This document shows, one piece after another, positions 1 to 9,046 of a stretch of 64,000 nucleotides of DNA. Source of the stretch: an uncultured Acidobacteriota bacterium (GTDB lineage: Bacteria > Acidobacteriota > Terriglobia > Bryobacterales > Bryobacteraceae); NCBI GenBank assembly GCA_902826685.1, contig CADEFT010000018.1, positions 78,961 to 142,960 of the forward strand, written 5' to 3'. Position 1 is the stretch's first letter. Each line of letters begins with the position of its first letter. The notes beneath the pieces were generated by a model. That model saw only the letters and a list, made by a program, of their open reading frames with translations. It had not been told where the DNA came from and did no database searches. The translations under genes were made by a program, and so were the position numbers.

Positions 1-737
1 ATCTGGCCGCGCACCGCGCCTACGAACACCGCGAGTTGGCGCGCGCTCTGCTTCAGAATCTCGATGGCCACACCGTCGCCATTGGTGGCCGCCTGGTCGA
101 CCAGCTTCGAATAGCCGGCGATACGCGGACGCGGATAGTCGGTGGTGTAGAAGCGATGCAGCAGATCGTTGGCGTCGGCGGCGCCGGATTCCGCCAGCAG
201 CAGGGCGTGGAGGGAAGTCGGCGGTCCCCAGCCTTCTTCCATGCGCAATGCGGCGCGCAGGGCCTGGCGGGTGAGATCGAACCCGCCGCCCTCGTCGCCG
301 AAGACGTAGCCCCAGCCACCGGCTCGCGCCGAGCGTCCCGCCGCATTGCGGCCGAAGGTGAACTGGCCGGTGCCGGCGATGATAATGATGCCCGGTTCTC
401 CGGCGGTGGCGCCGGCGAGCGCGATCAGGCCGTCGTGCGTCACCAGGATGCGCGCGGCGGGCAGCATCGCATGCAGCAGCGCTTCCTTATCCGCCGGGCC
501 GCCGCTGAAGCCGAGAAACGCGACCTCGAAACGGGGGTGGTGCAAGCCGGCGGCTTCCACGGCCGCACCGACCGAGCCTTCGATGGCGCGCGTGAACTTT
601 TCCCGTCCTTCCGGACCTTTGACGTGATTGCAGGGACCGCCGCGCCCATGTCCGACGACGCGGCCGGTTTCATCTCCGATGAGGGCGATGGTGCTCGACT
701 GGCCGCCATCCACACCCAAAAACAATCGCTGGCTCAT
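1..737 (-). CDS. BadF/BadG/BcrA-type ATPase, N-acetylglucosamine-kinase-like (3' end outside window)
   Basis: Reads from an ATG at 737 leftward off the window, so only about the first 245 residues are visible. The N-terminus carries the phosphate-1 loop of the ASKHA fold (GVDGGQSST, residues 8-16), and a second glycine loop (GTGQFTFGRN) occurs near residue 120, followed by GDEGGGFD as in BadF/BadG and eukaryotic-type GlcNAc kinases. The likely role is cytoplasmic phosphorylation of an amino sugar, for example recovered from cell wall; the substrate is inferred from the family only. Its ATG overlaps the stop of the upstream glycosyltransferase by 4 bp (ATGA), so the two are probably translationally coupled. 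Confidence 0.8.
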   Translation of the reverse strand, partial: MSQRLFLGVDGGQSSTIALIGDETGRVVGHGRGGPCNHVKGPEGREKFTRAIEGSVGAAVEAAGLHHPRFEVAFLGFSGGPADKEALLHAMLPAARILVTHDGLIALAGATAGEPGIIIIAGTGQFTFGRNAAGRSARAGGWGYVFGDEGGGFDLTRQALRAALRMEEGWGPPTSLHALLLAESGAADANDLLHRFYTTDYPRPRIAGYSKLVDQAATNGDGVAIEILKQSARQLAVFVGAVRGQ

Positions 738-2956
738 TTGTTTGGAAGGCCTTCCAGATAATAGAGTCGCGTATCGCCGCGTTCGGCCATCTTGCGGGCG
801 CCGTAGCCGGCGGCGTTCAAACGGAAATCGGCATCGGTGGGATCGTTCCTGTTGACCAGGATGTAGCGGATTCCCTGGGCGCGAAACTCCTCGGCGGCGG
901 CGCGGCGCATACCCTTCACGGCGGGCAGGTCGATGTGTTTCGGTTCGATGGAAAGCGGCTTCCAGCCTTCCTTCCCGGTGAAGCCGAACAGCTTCAGTTG
1001 CACCTCGGCCTGATCGTTGACGGTTTCGAGCATAACGCCGTCGATCAGTTCCGGACGGCCGAAATCGAGTTCGTAGAACATGCCAGGGCGAATCGGTTCC
1101 CAGGTTTTCCAGCGCGTGGTGAGGTTGTTGTCGGCCGCCAGCGGCGCATCCCAATGGTTGGGCCACGCGGTCACACGCCATTCCGGACGCCGCGGCAGTT
1201 CCCTCACCTCGGTCAGGGCGCGGATTTCGTTGACGCTCCACTGACCGGTGCCGGAGGCGGCCTGCCAGACACGAATCTTACGCACTTCGGCGGCCGGAAA
1301 ATGGAAGTGCGTTTGGCGGGTTGGCGCGGCGGGGGGAAATAGCGCGGCCCACAGCACGTCGCTCAGCATGTTGTTGTAGCCGGATTGATAGCTCACCAGA
1401 ATCTCGCGCGTGGTGTAGGCTTCGGCGACGCCGCTGAAGGCGAACACGCGCTCGCCCGCGGGAACGAAATCCTCCACCATGCGGGCGGTGACATAGGCAG
1501 GGAATCGCTCCGTGAGAAATTTTTCCTCGGGTGTGAGCCGGAGCGCGGCGGAAATCGGAATGCGGTTCAACCGCCAGGCGCCTGGGGCGATATGCGTCAG
1601 CACGTGCGGCCAGGACGTGATGGCATGCAGGGCGGCAACGATGGGCAGAACGGCGGGCGCTCGCGCCAGGGTCATGGAGAGAGCGAGAGCGAAGAACGGC
1701 ATCGAAGGCAGCAGGAAGCGCGCGCCGATGTTGTTGAAGTAAGGGCTGAAGAGCAGCATGCCCGCGAGCAGAATCCGCCGCCCCTCGCGCTGGCGCAGGG
1801 CCAGGAACCCGAGCGGAGCGAAGAGGAATACCGCTCCCAGCATGCCGGCGAGTCTCTGCCCGCGCGTGGTCGCTTCGAGGACGATCTCCTTCCAATCGGT
1901 CACGTCGCCATAGCGGCGCATGAGTTCGAGGTATTCCGCTTCGAACGAGATCCGCACGTTGGGGTTGGGGAACAGCCGGTTGGCGAAGGGTGAAAGCGGG
2001 TTGCCGACGACGATCCAGTTTTTGAGCATCCACGGCGCGGCCATCAGCAGGACGCAGGCGGCGAATGTGGCGAGGGGCCGCCACACAGGCTGGCGCGAAC
2101 GCCAGGTGCGCCAGAGAATCCATAGGCCGGCATAGGGAATCGCCAGAGCGGCGGTGTATTTGGACGCGAAGCAAAATCCAGCCGCGAGGCCGATGGGAAT
2201 CAGCAACGCTTGGGTTCGTTCCGCCAGCCAGATTTCGAGCAAACTGAACACGGCAAAGACCAGCGCGGTGACGGCGACGTCGTTGTAGGCGGTGGTTCCA
2301 TCGACGCCAACCAGCGGCGAGCAGAGCACCAGGATCGCCGCTCCGGCGCCCGCGACCGGGAAGCCAAAGCGCCGCGCGTGGTTCAGCACCAGCAGGGGCA
2401 GAGCGAGCGTAAAGGCGCAATGCACCAGCGCCGCCGACGAGTGGCGGCCGAAGGCGAACGCAAAGAGATAAAGCATCTCGATGCCCTGCGTCAGGTTGGC
2501 GTACATGTTGGTGGTGATGCGCGAAAAGCCGTGATCGCGCAGGTAGCGGGCCACCAGGCCAAGATGATAGGAACTGCCATCGGGGCTCATTTCGGGCGCC
2601 ATGGCGTTGGTGAAGTAGAGGAAACCGTAGGCGGCGTAGAGCGCGGTTAACGCCCATCGCCACGGCATTGGCAGCGGCGGGAAGCGGCGGCCGGAGCGCT
2701 TCCAGGCTCCTCTGCGGAAAGCCCACCCGAGCAGGCACACGGCAACGGCGAGAAATACCGCTTTGCGGGCGCCGCCCAGGCAGGCCAGCGTGAACACCAC
2801 CAGGTGCAACAGCGCGGCGCCGCAGACCAGGGCGAACGGCAGTTCTTCCTCGCGATGGAAGCGGAGGCCCAGCCGTTGAAAGATCAGGCGTCCGCAGGCG
2901 AGTGAGCAGGCCACGGCGAGCCCAGCGCCCAACAGGATATAGAACGCCTGCGGCAT
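734..2956 (-). CDS. Multi-pass membrane glycosyltransferase-like protein with C-terminal discoidin-like domain
   Basis: A 740-residue protein with about 11 hydrophobic segments in residues 1-480 and a hydrophilic C-terminal third. The layout, and a luminal acidic loop after the second or third helix, resemble GT39/GT-C enzymes that move sugars from polyprenyl-phosphate carriers on the outer face of the inner membrane. Around residues 595-670 there is a stretch (PNHWDAPLAADNNLTTRW, then a YELDFG strand) that resembles an F5/8 type C (discoidin) carbohydrate-binding module. Start and stop overlap both neighbours by 1-4 bp, so it sits in a four-gene minus-strand operon with another GT39 enzyme. 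The sugar and acceptor are unknown. Confidence 0.7.
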   Translation of the reverse strand: MPQAFYILLGAGLAVACSLACGRLIFQRLGLRFHREEELPFALVCGAALLHLVVFTLACLGGARKAVFLAVAVCLLGWAFRRGAWKRSGRRFPPLPMPWRWALTALYAAYGFLYFTNAMAPEMSPDGSSYHLGLVARYLRDHGFSRITTNMYANLTQGIEMLYLFAFAFGRHSSAALVHCAFTLALPLLVLNHARRFGFPVAGAGAAILVLCSPLVGVDGTTAYNDVAVTALVFAVFSLLEIWLAERTQALLIPIGLAAGFCFASKYTAALAIPYAGLWILWRTWRSRQPVWRPLATFAACVLLMAAPWMLKNWIVVGNPLSPFANRLFPNPNVRISFEAEYLELMRRYGDVTDWKEIVLEATTRGQRLAGMLGAVFLFAPLGFLALRQREGRRILLAGMLLFSPYFNNIGARFLLPSMPFFALALSMTLARAPAVLPIVAALHAITSWPHVLTHIAPGAWRLNRIPISAALRLTPEEKFLTERFPAYVTARMVEDFVPAGERVFAFSGVAEAYTTREILVSYQSGYNNMLSDVLWAALFPPAAPTRQTHFHFPAAEVRKIRVWQAASGTGQWSVNEIRALTEVRELPRRPEWRVTAWPNHWDAPLAADNNLTTRWKTWEPIRPGMFYELDFGRPELIDGVMLETVNDQAEVQLKLFGFTGKEGWKPLSIEPKHIDLPAVKGMRRAAAEEFRAQGIRYILVNRNDPTDADFRLNAAGYGARKMAERGDTRLYYLEGLPNK

Positions 2957-3510
2957 CAGTCTTTGAATCCCGCCGAGACCAGCAGGAACCCCAGTTTGGC
3001 GTTGTCGGACGAGATCCAGACTTTGTCCACCTCTACGGCCGTGGTCACGATCTCACCCGGCTGAATCCATCCGGCGGGCACCGGTGCCTCAAACAGTCGT
3101 TCGCCATGGGTGCCGCAGGGCATGGTGCCAAGCAATTTGTCGTTGAGGAAAAAACGCATCGTCACGGGGCCGGTGGTTTTGAAGGTCGAATCGGCGATGA
3201 CGAACCTGACGAAGAATTTGAGGTGCTCCGGCTCCATCACCTGGAAACGGAGCACGGCGCGCTGATTGGCCCAGCGCCACTGGCTGCCCGCCGGTGCGCC
3301 GAGAAGTCCCGACAGGATGTGGCGTTCGGCGAAAGGGGACTCCATGCCGACCATATCGCCGAGCACGCGCGGATCGGGGCCGGTGGATTGGCGCTGCATG
3401 GGGAGTTGATGGTAGGGCGGGGCGGCGGCGCAACCCGCGCCCAGTGCCGCCAGAACAAGCACCGCGAATCGCCCGAGGAAAGACAAGATTGCGAGTATAG
3501 CGAATGTCAC
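2956..3510 (-). CDS. Putative lipoprotein between two glycosyltransferase genes
   Basis: A 184-residue protein whose start is a GTG at 3510, placed inside the stop of the upstream gene (GTGA overlap). That start gives a clean lipoprotein signal: hydrophobic core, then LGAGC with the lipid-attachment Cys near residue 30. The mature part has no recognised catalytic motif; it has beta-rich sequence with tryptophans and resembles nothing I can name. The open frame continues about 200 codons upstream, but that part is the antisense-like shadow of the GT39 gene. Operon position suggests a partner of envelope glycan assembly (inference). Confidence 0.6.
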   Translation of the reverse strand: MTFAILAILSFLGRFAVLVLAALGAGCAAAPPYHQLPMQRQSTGPDPRVLGDMVGMESPFAERHILSGLLGAPAGSQWRWANQRAVLRFQVMEPEHLKFFVRFVIADSTFKTTGPVTMRFFLNDKLLGTMPCGTHGERLFEAPVPAGWIQPGEIVTTAVEVDKVWISSDNAKLGFLLVSAGFKD

Positions 3511-4883
3511 TGAATGCGGATGGGCTTGGGAGCGGCGGTGCAATCGGGCAGCGGGAGGGGTGCGTAATAGTTGAGGCCGTAGCGCAGGTCGCGATGCGGA
3601 TTGTCGAGGCAGGCGTCGGAGGGTTGGGAGATGGAGGCCCACCGGGGGCGCGCCGAAAGCGCGGCGTCGAGGACAGGGTAGGTCCATTGGGTGAGCGCCC
3701 AGACGCCAATGGCGACGGCGGCGGAAAGCATCGCCACGGCCTTGCGGCGTTCGAGCGAGCCGGCGATCGCGGCCAGCACGAACCCCGCGGCCAGGAAACC
3801 CAAGGGGGGAGCCTGAAAGCCCGCGCGCCGGACGCCGTGTTCGATCGCCTGCGGCAGGGCGGCGGCGATCATGGGCGCCAGCGCGAGCAGCAGAGCGGCG
3901 GCGCCGAGCCAGGGCCGCGTGGAGCGGGCACGCTCGAGTCCCAGGCCGGCGAGGGCGGCAAACGGCGGCAGCAGGGTGAGGACATAGCCGGGCAGCTTGT
4001 TGACCGAAACGGACCAGAAGACGAAGCCGAAGACCAGCCACGCCCACAGCAGCCGCGAGGCAGCGTCGCCCGAGGGACGGCGAATCAGCGCGGCCAGCGG
4101 CGTCCACGGGTACAGTCCGCCAAGCAGCACCGGTATGTAGAACCACACCGGCTGCACGTGTTCAAGCGATCGGGAGAAAAAGCGGGCGAAGTGATGCTTC
4201 CAGATGAACTCGTCGAAGAACGGACGGCCGTTGACGGCGTAACAGGCGGCGTACCAGGGTAGAGCGACGGCGGCCAGCGCGAGCGCCGGGCGCCATAAAT
4301 CGCGCCAACGCGAGCGCCCCAGCCAGAGCAGCGGAGCGGAGAGAATCAGCGGTACAAGTCCTTTGGCCAGCACACCGAGGCCGAGCAGCGCGCCCACCCA
4401 CGGAAGACGCCGCGTGTTGCCGGTGCGCAGCCACTCACAGGCGAGCAGCATCGCCAGCGAGAAAGCGGCGGTGAGGGGAACGTCCATGACGGCGATGTGG
4501 GAATAGGCGAGCCATCCGGCGGAAGTTCCCAGAATCGTGGCCCCGTAGAGGGCCGGCCGGGGGCCGAACTCTTCCATTAATAGCCGGTAGAAGGCGATTA
4601 GAAACAGCGCGCCGGTAAGAGCGACGGGCAGTCGCGGCGCAAGTTCGTTGCCGAGGCCCAGGCGAAATCCAAGGCCGGTCATCCAATAAGAGAGAACCGG
4701 CTTTTCGAACCAGGGCGCACCCCAAAGGCGCGGCGTGATCCAGTCGCCGGAGAGGGCCATGGCGCGGCCGATGGCGGCATAGCGCGGCTCATCTGGGCCG
4801 ACCAGACCCATGCGAGCGAGGCCATGTAAATAGAGGAAATAGAGGGCGATGGCAACGAGGCACAGCCTCGCGACGCGTGGCAC
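3507..4883 (-). CDS. GT39 / ArnT-like membrane glycosyltransferase
   Basis: A 458-residue integral membrane protein with about ten hydrophobic helices. The first periplasmic loop holds GPDEPRYA at residues 29-36, the Asp-Glu motif typical of the PMT/ArnT (GT39) family, followed by WFEKPVLSYWM, also typical of ArnT relatives that use undecaprenyl-phosphate sugars. The likely role is transfer of a lipid-linked sugar onto an envelope acceptor on the outer side of the inner membrane. It is first in a minus-strand operon with the lipoprotein, the second glycosyltransferase and the kinase. Only 28 bp separate its start from the divergent HIT-like gene, so the promoters must overlap. Confidence 0.82.
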   Translation of the reverse strand: MPRVARLCLVAIALYFLYLHGLARMGLVGPDEPRYAAIGRAMALSGDWITPRLWGAPWFEKPVLSYWMTGLGFRLGLGNELAPRLPVALTGALFLIAFYRLLMEEFGPRPALYGATILGTSAGWLAYSHIAVMDVPLTAAFSLAMLLACEWLRTGNTRRLPWVGALLGLGVLAKGLVPLILSAPLLWLGRSRWRDLWRPALALAAVALPWYAACYAVNGRPFFDEFIWKHHFARFFSRSLEHVQPVWFYIPVLLGGLYPWTPLAALIRRPSGDAASRLLWAWLVFGFVFWSVSVNKLPGYVLTLLPPFAALAGLGLERARSTRPWLGAAALLLALAPMIAAALPQAIEHGVRRAGFQAPPLGFLAAGFVLAAIAGSLERRKAVAMLSAAVAIGVWALTQWTYPVLDAALSARPRWASISQPSDACLDNPHRDLRYGLNYYAPLPLPDCTAAPKPIRIQ

Positions 4884-4911
4884 GATCTCAAGTATAAACG
4901 GTGTTCGTATA

Positions 4912-5460
4912 ATGGAACCGATGCGGCGAGCATGGCTTTTGCTGCCGGCGCTATTGATGACGCCGCCGGTGTGGGGTCAACAGGTGTGCGAATGCGATCC
5001 GTTGAAGCCGGACCGGATGGCCATTCGCAATTGCAGCCTTTGTGGAGAGGCCGAAAAGGCCTCGGGCGAAGTATTTTTCGTGAAGGATATCAGCCCGCGC
5101 AAACCGAACCGGTGGCTGGCGCTGCCGCGCAGGCACAGCGCCGGGCAGCATCATTTGCATGAGATGAGCGGCGCCGAACGAATCGCGCTGTGGAAGGCGG
5201 CGATCGGCAAGGCGCGGGAGCTTTGGGGCGGCGAGTGGGGCGTGGCGTATAACGGCCCCAAGGTGCGCACGCAGTGCCATGCCCACATCCATATCGGCCG
5301 GCTGCTAAAGGGCGTGGAGCGCGACATCAACGTCGTCACCGTCAGCCGCATCGATCAGATTCCATCGCCCAAGGACGAAGGAATCTGGATCCACCCTTTG
5401 GGCACGAAGTTTCATGTCCACCTGGGCGAACAGACCACCGAAACAGCCTTATTGAGGTAA
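4912..5460 (+). CDS. Exported HIT-like (histidine triad) hydrolase-type protein
   Basis: A 182-residue protein starting at ATG 4912 (a second ATG at 4921 is possible). The first 22 residues are a Sec signal peptide ending in VWGQ. The mature part contains CHAHIHIGR near residues 120-128, matching the His-x-His-x-His core of the HIT superfamily, whose members cleave nucleotide-phosphate bonds; a CECDP / CSLCGEAE pair of cysteine clusters lies just after the signal. Export is unusual for HIT proteins but known for CDP-diacylglycerol pyrophosphatase-like members. It is 7 bp upstream of the altronate dehydratase gene and probably cotranscribed. Confidence 0.65.
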   Translation: MEPMRRAWLLLPALLMTPPVWGQQVCECDPLKPDRMAIRNCSLCGEAEKASGEVFFVKDISPRKPNRWLALPRRHSAGQHHLHEMSGAERIALWKAAIGKARELWGGEWGVAYNGPKVRTQCHAHIHIGRLLKGVERDINVVTVSRIDQIPSPKDEGIWIHPLGTKFHVHLGEQTTETALLR

Positions 5461-5467
5461 TGAAGAA

Positions 5468-7006
5468 ATGAGCCTAGTCGAGATCGCACCGCCGCCAACG
5501 GCCAAGAACGCCGTGATTCACCTGCACCCGAAAGACAACATCGCGGTGGCGCGGGCGAACCTAACCGCCGGGCAGGTGATTGAAGTGGATGGCCAATCGA
5601 TCACGCTCACCACCGATGTGCCGATGGGGCATAAAGTGGCCTTGCGCGACATCGCGCCGAAGGGCAGGCTGATCCGGTATGGGCAGGATATCGGGGCTTC
5701 AAACAAGGCGATCCGGGCGGGCGAGTGGGTTCACACCCACAACGTGGCGTTCGAGGAACTGACGTTCCATTACGAGTATCCGGAAAAAGAAGCGCCCTTC
5801 CCCGCCCCGCCGGCCACGATGCCGTCGTTTCTGGGATACCAGCGGGCCGATGGGCGCGTGGGAACGCGGAACTATATCGCCGTGGTGGCGGCCAGCAACT
5901 GCGCGGCGCACACGGCGGAGCTGATCGCGGCCAGTTACCTGAATGAGAAACTGCCGCCGAACGTGGATGGAGTGGTCGCGTTCCCGCATGGAGAAGGGTG
6001 CGGCCATTCGATCGGGCCGGACACGGCGCAACTGCAGCGGACACTGGCCGGCGTGCTCGATCATCCCAACGTATCGGGCGCGATTATTCTGGGGCTTGGC
6101 TGCGAGGTGAACCAGATCGATCATTACCTGGGTAAGGGCACCAGGCGCACCGATAAGCTGGTGGGGTTGACGCTGCAGACTTCCGGCGGCACGGTGGCTA
6201 CGGTGGAGGCGGCGCGGCGCGAGATTGCCGCCATGATCGAACGCGCGGCGGCGGAAAAGCGCGTGGAGACGCCGGCCTCGAAGATCGTGCTGGGATTGAA
6301 TTGCGGCGGCTCGGATTCGTTTTCCGGCATTACGGCGAATCCGGCGCTGGGCGTGTGTTCGGATCTGTTGGCGGAAGTAGGCGCCACGGCGGTGCTGGCG
6401 GAGACAACGGAAATCTTCGGCGCCGAGCACCTGCTGGTGAAGCGCTCCCGCAATCGCGCGGTGGCCGAGCGGCTGCTGAGTTTCGTCAAGGGCTACAAAG
6501 AGTACCTGGTGCGCATGGGCGGCAGCTTCAACGACAATCCGTCGCCTGGCAACAAGGAAGGCGGGTTGACGAACATTTTGGAGAAATCGCTGGGCGCGGT
6601 GGCCAAGGCCGGCTGCACGCCGCTGACCGATGTGCTGGATTACGCCGAGCGGATCCAAACGCCGGGCTTCGTGTTCATGAACACGCCCGGATACGACCCG
6701 GTGTCGCTCACGGGCCTGGCGGCGGGCGGGTGCAATCTGATCGCCTTCACCACCGGGCGAGGCAGCGCGATCGGATTCCCGACGATCCCGGTGATCAAGA
6801 TCGCCACCAACGTGCCCATGTACAACCGCATGAAGGACAACATGGACATCAACGCCGGGCGCATCGCCGAGGGTCAGGCGACGGTGGCCGGGGTGGGTAA
6901 GGAGATCTTCGATTTCCTGCTGCGCGTCGCTTCGGGCGAACGTACCTGCAGCGAACGTCTGGGTCATAAGGAGTTCGTGCCTTGGCGCATCGGCCCGGTG
7001 ATGTAG
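5468..7006 (+). CDS. uxaA: UxaA-family altronate/galactarate dehydratase
   Basis: A 512-residue protein of the length expected for altronate dehydratase. The N-terminal 95 residues form the SAF domain (HPKDNIAVARANL, WVHTHNV); the rest is the UxaA catalytic domain with its cysteine-rich metal-site segments: ASNCAAH, HGEGCGHS, GLGCEVNQ, GLNCGGSD, and GGCNLIAFTTGRGS near residue 420. The reaction would be dehydration of D-altronate (or galactarate) to a 2-keto-3-deoxy sugar acid in the cytoplasm, part of uronate breakdown. It overlaps the following thioesterase gene by 25 bp. Which sugar acid is used cannot be settled from sequence; no uronate isomerase or KDG kinase is adjacent. Confidence 0.85.
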   Translation: MSLVEIAPPPTAKNAVIHLHPKDNIAVARANLTAGQVIEVDGQSITLTTDVPMGHKVALRDIAPKGRLIRYGQDIGASNKAIRAGEWVHTHNVAFEELTFHYEYPEKEAPFPAPPATMPSFLGYQRADGRVGTRNYIAVVAASNCAAHTAELIAASYLNEKLPPNVDGVVAFPHGEGCGHSIGPDTAQLQRTLAGVLDHPNVSGAIILGLGCEVNQIDHYLGKGTRRTDKLVGLTLQTSGGTVATVEAARREIAAMIERAAAEKRVETPASKIVLGLNCGGSDSFSGITANPALGVCSDLLAEVGATAVLAETTEIFGAEHLLVKRSRNRAVAERLLSFVKGYKEYLVRMGGSFNDNPSPGNKEGGLTNILEKSLGAVAKAGCTPLTDVLDYAERIQTPGFVFMNTPGYDPVSLTGLAAGGCNLIAFTTGRGSAIGFPTIPVIKIATNVPMYNRMKDNMDINAGRIAEGQATVAGVGKEIFDFLLRVASGERTCSERLGHKEFVPWRIGPVM

Positions 7007-7422
7007 AGCGCCGGATCGTCGAGACACGCCTGCGTGTGCGATACGCCGAAACCGATCAGATGGGCGTGGTGTATCACGCCAACTACCTTGTGTGGATGGA
7101 AGTGGGCCGGGTGGAATATTGCCGCGCGGCCGGCATTCGCTATCGCGAGATGGAGCGGCAAGACAAGGTTCTGCTCACGGTGGCCGAAGCCGGATGCCGC
7201 TATCACGCGCCCGCGCTTTATGACGATGAAGTGGTGGTGCGGACGTGGGTGGCGCAGGCGCATCCGCGGATGGTGCGGTTTGAGTACGAGATGGTGGCGG
7301 CCGAGGATGGCCGCCGCCTGGTGACTGGATTTACCAAGCATGTCTTTTGTACTCCCGCCCTGAAGCCCACGAAGCTTCCGTCGAAGTATTTCCAGGAGTT
7401 CGGGATTACGGGGAATGGCTGA
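6982..7422 (+). CDS. YbgC/FadM-type acyl-CoA thioesterase (hotdog fold)
   Basis: A 146-residue single hotdog domain. The N-terminal signature YAETDQMGVVYHANY (residues 20-34) is the YbgC active-site region with its catalytic Asp. The start is a TTG at 6982: an AAGGAG site at 6968-6973 sits 8 bp upstream, and no ATG is available before the conserved motif. The frame therefore begins inside the end of uxaA. It hydrolyses acyl-CoA thioesters; the physiological substrate is unknown, and it is not next to the Tol-Pal genes where classic ybgC sits. Confidence 0.85.
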   Translation: MAHRPGDVERRIVETRLRVRYAETDQMGVVYHANYLVWMEVGRVEYCRAAGIRYREMERQDKVLLTVAEAGCRYHAPALYDDEVVVRTWVAQAHPRMVRFEYEMVAAEDGRRLVTGFTKHVFCTPALKPTKLPSKYFQEFGITGNG

Positions 7423-7425
7423 GCT

Positions 7426-7953
7426 ATGGAATTGCTGAAGATACTCAAAGCGCGGTTCGACGAAAACAAGCACCGGCAGAGCGGGATCGATTGGGGCAAG
7501 GTGGAAGCGAGAGTAAAGGCGAATCCTGCCAAGCTGCGATCGCTTGAGGAAATGGAAGCGACAGGCGGCGAACCCGATGTCGTGGATCACGACAGGAAAT
7601 CGGGCGAGTATACGTTCATGGATTGCTCGGCGGAAAGTCCCGCCGGCCGCAGAAGCCTTTGTTACGATCACCAGGCGTTAGAGTCGAGAAAAGAAAACAA
7701 GCCGAAAGGAAGCGCCGTGGGAATGGCGAAAGAGATGGGCGTCGAGTTGTTGAACGAAGAGCAATACCGCCAGTTGCAGAAGTTGGGCCCGTTCGACCGG
7801 AAGACTTCGAGTTGGGTCGAGACGCCGGCTGCGATCCGGAAACTGGGTGGGGCGCTGTTCTGCGATGTCCGGTACGAGACGATCTTCGTTTATCACAACG
7901 GTGCCGAGTCGTATTACGCGGCGCGAGGATTCCGCGGAGTGCTCAAAGTGTAG
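7426..7953 (+). CDS. DUF4256 family protein
   Basis: A 175-residue cytoplasmic protein matching the DUF4256 family by its conserved centre: FMDCSAESPAGRRSLCYD followed by ESRKENKP (residues about 65-93) and the C-terminal YHNGAESYYAARGFRG. It has no signal or membrane segment. Function is unknown in the whole family. It starts 3 bp after the thioesterase stop and is probably in the same transcript. Confidence 0.85.
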   Translation: MELLKILKARFDENKHRQSGIDWGKVEARVKANPAKLRSLEEMEATGGEPDVVDHDRKSGEYTFMDCSAESPAGRRSLCYDHQALESRKENKPKGSAVGMAKEMGVELLNEEQYRQLQKLGPFDRKTSSWVETPAAIRKLGGALFCDVRYETIFVYHNGAESYYAARGFRGVLKV

Positions 7954-8014
7954 TGGTGCTAAAGCCTGGACGAGTTCCGCCGAAGTAGTTTGAAGGAGTG
8001 CGGAAGTCTTGGGA

Positions 8015-8731
8015 ATGGCTGAAACGGATGTAGAGCGGGTCAAATCGGCGTACTCGATGAGGACGGCCGATCAGGCGATGCTCGACCGTAAGTATTTTAC
8101 CCTAAGCCCGGCTTACTTGTTTGCCATCCACAGCCGCCAGCGCGCGCTGGCGAAGGTGCTGGCCGGGCACGGGATCGTGAAGTTCGACGGGCTGCGGGTG
8201 CTGGAAGTCGGCTGCGGCATCGGCGACGGGCTGCCGGATTTTCTGTTTCACGGCTTGAAGCCGGCGCAGTTGCATGGGTCGGAATTGATTCCGGGCCGGG
8301 TGGCGCAGGCGCGGGGCAAATTTCCGCAACTGCCGTTCACCTGCGCCGACGGCAGACAACTGCCGTATCGCGATGGTTGCTTCGACGTGGTGTGCCAGTA
8401 CACGGTGCTGTCTTCGGTGTTGGATGACGGCATCAAGGAAGCGATCGCCAGGGACATGATACGGGTGACGCGGCCGGGCGGCGTGATCGTTTGGTATGAC
8501 TTCTGGCTGAATCCCGTCAATCCACAAACGAAGGGGATTCGCAAGGCGGAGATTCGCCGGCTATTCCCGGGATGCCGGATTGACTTTCATCAAGTGACGC
8601 TGGCGCCGCCGCTGGCGCGGATGTTAGTGCCTGTGTCGCGGAATCTGGCGGGGATCCTGGAATCGCTGCGGGTGGCGAATACGCACTATATGGCGGCGAT
8701 TGTTCCGGACTCGACTTCTCTTACCGATTGA
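8015..8731 (+). CDS. Class I SAM-dependent methyltransferase
   Basis: A 238-residue protein with a Rossmann-type methyltransferase domain: motif I VLEVGCGIGDG (near residues 55-66), an acidic residue after strand 2 (GSELIP), DGRQLPYRDGCFDVV as motif II/post II, and RVTRPGGVIVWYD as motif III. This is the Methyltransf_11 pattern. Two starts compete: a TTG at 8009 placed 10 bp after an AAGGAG site, and the ATG at 8015 chosen here. The substrate is not predictable. It lies 61 bp after the DUF4256 gene, on the same strand. Confidence 0.8.
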   Translation: MAETDVERVKSAYSMRTADQAMLDRKYFTLSPAYLFAIHSRQRALAKVLAGHGIVKFDGLRVLEVGCGIGDGLPDFLFHGLKPAQLHGSELIPGRVAQARGKFPQLPFTCADGRQLPYRDGCFDVVCQYTVLSSVLDDGIKEAIARDMIRVTRPGGVIVWYDFWLNPVNPQTKGIRKAEIRRLFPGCRIDFHQVTLAPPLARMLVPVSRNLAGILESLRVANTHYMAAIVPDSTSLTD

Positions 8732-8734
8732 GGA

Positions 8735-9000
8735 AGCATCTGCGCGACCGGGATCTGTGCCGGCAATCTCGATCAGGACCATCAACTCGTCGGCGCGAGG
8801 ATACCTGGCTTGAGGTAGACTCCACTGGCGATCGATCCGCCGGTTGTCTCATCTTGTCGATCAAGTCCCATCGATCAACTCGCAATGTTGCCCGGCGAAA
8901 AACTCGGCTTCGATCATGTTTTCGAACTCTCCACGCGTAAAACGCTTGCGCGGGGGTGGCTCGTTCGGCTTGGCGGAAGGAGCGCAGCGGCTGGCATACT
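8735..9000 (-). pseudogene. Degenerate Uma2 (DUF820) family endonuclease-like gene
   Basis: On the minus strand one frame reads KRFTRGEFENMIEAEFFAGQ and then HCELIDG before a stop at 8861-8863; the adjacent frame continues with LIDKMRQPADRS, and a third stretch gives PRADELMVLIEIAGT. In order, these match the Uma2 family N-terminal motif, the ELI(D)GxLIDKM motif and the VLLVIEVADTS strand near the nuclease core. One small deletion at about 8860-8865 and further damage downstream explain the frame changes. No intact start is visible in frame. The rest of the 315 bp gap between the methyltransferase and the HAF protein holds nothing else I can recognise. Confidence 0.55.
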
Positions 9001-9046
9001 CTCTCTTTATCGCAGATTGGCACTTGAAGAGCTATTCTGAGGGTGC

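Noticed and set aside
36..761. Long plus-strand open frames over the first kinase gene
   Set aside because: They lie antisense to a minus-strand gene with clear ASKHA motifs and show no family features; GC-rich coding DNA produces such frames.
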